Shown one piece after another: positions 63,450 to 64,000 of a DNA stretch of 64,000 nucleotides (within the stretch, counting starts at the first letter, position 1; each line of letters opens with the position of its first letter). This DNA comes from Geomonas azotofigens (GTDB taxonomy: Bacteria; Desulfobacterota; Desulfuromonadia; Geobacterales; Geobacteraceae), in assembly GCF_018919395.1 (NCBI RefSeq), contig NZ_JAHLME010000002.1, positions 784,182 to 848,181 of the forward strand, given 5' to 3'. The notes under the pieces are model-generated. The model did not search any database, had not been told where the DNA came from, and worked only from the letters and a program-made list of their open reading frames with translations. A program made the translations under genes and the position numbers.

Positions 63450-63676
63450 GACAGCAACCCGACGATCTCGGCGACCGTGGCCACCTTCCCCGAAACCTTC
63501 ACCTGCCCGTCGACGACCAGCGCCGGCGTGCTCATCACGCCGTACTTCATGATGGTGGGAATATCCTGGACCTTGACCACCTCGGCGCTCTTGCCGCTCT
63601 CCTGCAAGGCCTGTCTGGTGTTTTCGTAGAGCGTCGTGCACTTGGCGCAACCGGTTCCCAGCACTTCGATTTTCAT
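63446..63676 (-). CDS. Small glutaredoxin-like redox protein (redox-active disulfide protein 2 type)
   Basis: The 76-residue protein starts MKIEVLGTGCAKCTTLYENT, with active site CAKC, a cis-Pro in MSTPALVVDG and a C-terminal helix. This is the TM0996/MTH895-type mini-thioredoxin often adjacent to UPF0718 permeases. It is cytoplasmic. Confidence 0.9.
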   Translation of the reverse strand: MKIEVLGTGCAKCTTLYENTRQALQESGKSAEVVKVQDIPTIMKYGVMSTPALVVDGQVKVSGKVATVAEIVGLLS

Positions 63677-63688
63677 CGCAATCTCCTT

Positions 63689-64000
63689 TTACAGTATGGT
63701 GTTGAACAGATAACCGACCACGATGATGGCCACCGCGACGGTGCCGAAAAAGGTCGCCAGCAGTCTCGTCTTCAGGACGTTCTTCAGGATGACCGCCTCC
63801 GGAAAGGAGAGGGCCGTCACCGCCATCATGAAGGCCAGCACCGTGCCGATGGGGAGCCCTTTTTCCATGAGGGCCTGCACGATCGGGATGATGCCGGCCG
63901 CGTTGCTGTAGAGCGGCACGCCGATGATGACCGCGACCGGCACGGCCAACGGGTTGTCCCTCCCCGCGTAACGAAGGAGCAGGTCCTCCGGCGCATAGCC
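63689..64000 (-). CDS. UPF0718-type permease, C-terminal part (runs off the right edge)
   Basis: The frame is open from 64000 (starting GYAPEDLLLRYAGRDNP) to 63689, 103 residues, with three membrane segments. The region AVIIGVPLYSNAAGIIPIVQALMEKG, followed by PIGTVLAFMMAVTALSFPEAVILKNVLK, is typical of the DUF318/UPF0718 permeases (YraQ type). Such permeases are frequently clustered with a redox-active disulfide protein, and some such clusters occur with arsenic genes. The gene's start is outside the window. Confidence 0.85.
   Translation of the reverse strand, partial: GYAPEDLLLRYAGRDNPLAVPVAVIIGVPLYSNAAGIIPIVQALMEKGLPIGTVLAFMMAVTALSFPEAVILKNVLKTRLLATFFGTVAVAIIVVGYLFNTIL

Overview
The window looks like part of a chromosome from a Geobacter-type bacterium (Desulfuromonadota; Geobacter, Geomonas or Citrifermentans). 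The evidence is GC-rich coding sequence, two octaheme c-type cytochromes, a cytochrome P460, a heme-bearing c-di-GMP enzyme, a dense set of hybrid histidine kinases, a PEP-CTERM protein and a selenocysteine peroxiredoxin. No rRNA, CRISPR array or replication origin was seen. The genus is inferred from gene style; no marker gene was compared.

Layout. (1) 1-3.9 kb is the decayed, AT-richer end of a genomic island. It holds the edge of a glycosyltransferase-like gene, remnants of four insertion sequences (ISL3, two IS3-type, IS1595), a truncated membrane protein and a broken tyrosine recombinase. The recombinase abuts the 3' end of a tRNA-Gly(GCC), the likely attachment site. (2) 4.0-6.9 kb carries a CheY-like regulator, a methyltransferase, and a Mn2+ (yybP-ykoY) riboswitch with its own promoter and terminator ahead of a ribbon-helix-helix protein and a Tim44-domain protein. 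(3) 6.9-16.8 kb, minus strand, is a chemosensory cluster: short CheR, a receptor with about six tandem double-HAMP repeats, STAS protein, CheA, and a hybrid kinase with a solute-binding sensor. (4) 17-25 kb holds an octaheme nitrite-reductase-like cytochrome with a DNR/FNR-type box upstream, two further hybrid kinases, a DUF1294 protein and a PilZ protein. (5) 25-29 kb is an operon of a Na,K-ATPase-like P-type pump and two TrkA-type K+ regulatory proteins. (6) 29.5-36.2 kb is a metabolic run: GH15 glycosidase fused to DUF547, an enolase-superfamily enzyme, and a large FAD/Fe-S dehydrogenase. (7) 36-43.5 kb has small stand-alone genes: MoaD-like protein, methyltransferase, FAD oxidoreductase, PEP-CTERM protein, selenoprotein peroxiredoxin, PsiE, SDR and VOC protein. 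(8) 43.8-50.7 kb has two hybrid kinases followed by an octaheme tetrathionate-reductase-family cytochrome. (9) 50.8-61.4 kb has YkgJ, an FMN reductase, a DJ-1-like protein behind a promoter with an embedded operator, a heme-sensing GGDEF/EAL protein, cytochrome P460, a rhodanese-YceI fusion and a sixth hybrid kinase with a PocR domain. (10) 61.6-64 kb ends in a membrane protein and a CcdA/thioredoxin/small thioredoxin/permease operon that runs off the right edge.

The common theme is sensing and redox physiology. Six hybrid kinases (four with periplasmic or solute-binding-type sensors), one chemosensory array and a heme-linked c-di-GMP enzyme sit among periplasmic multiheme reductases and thiol/selenol redox proteins. 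Which kinase controls which target cannot be read from the sequence.
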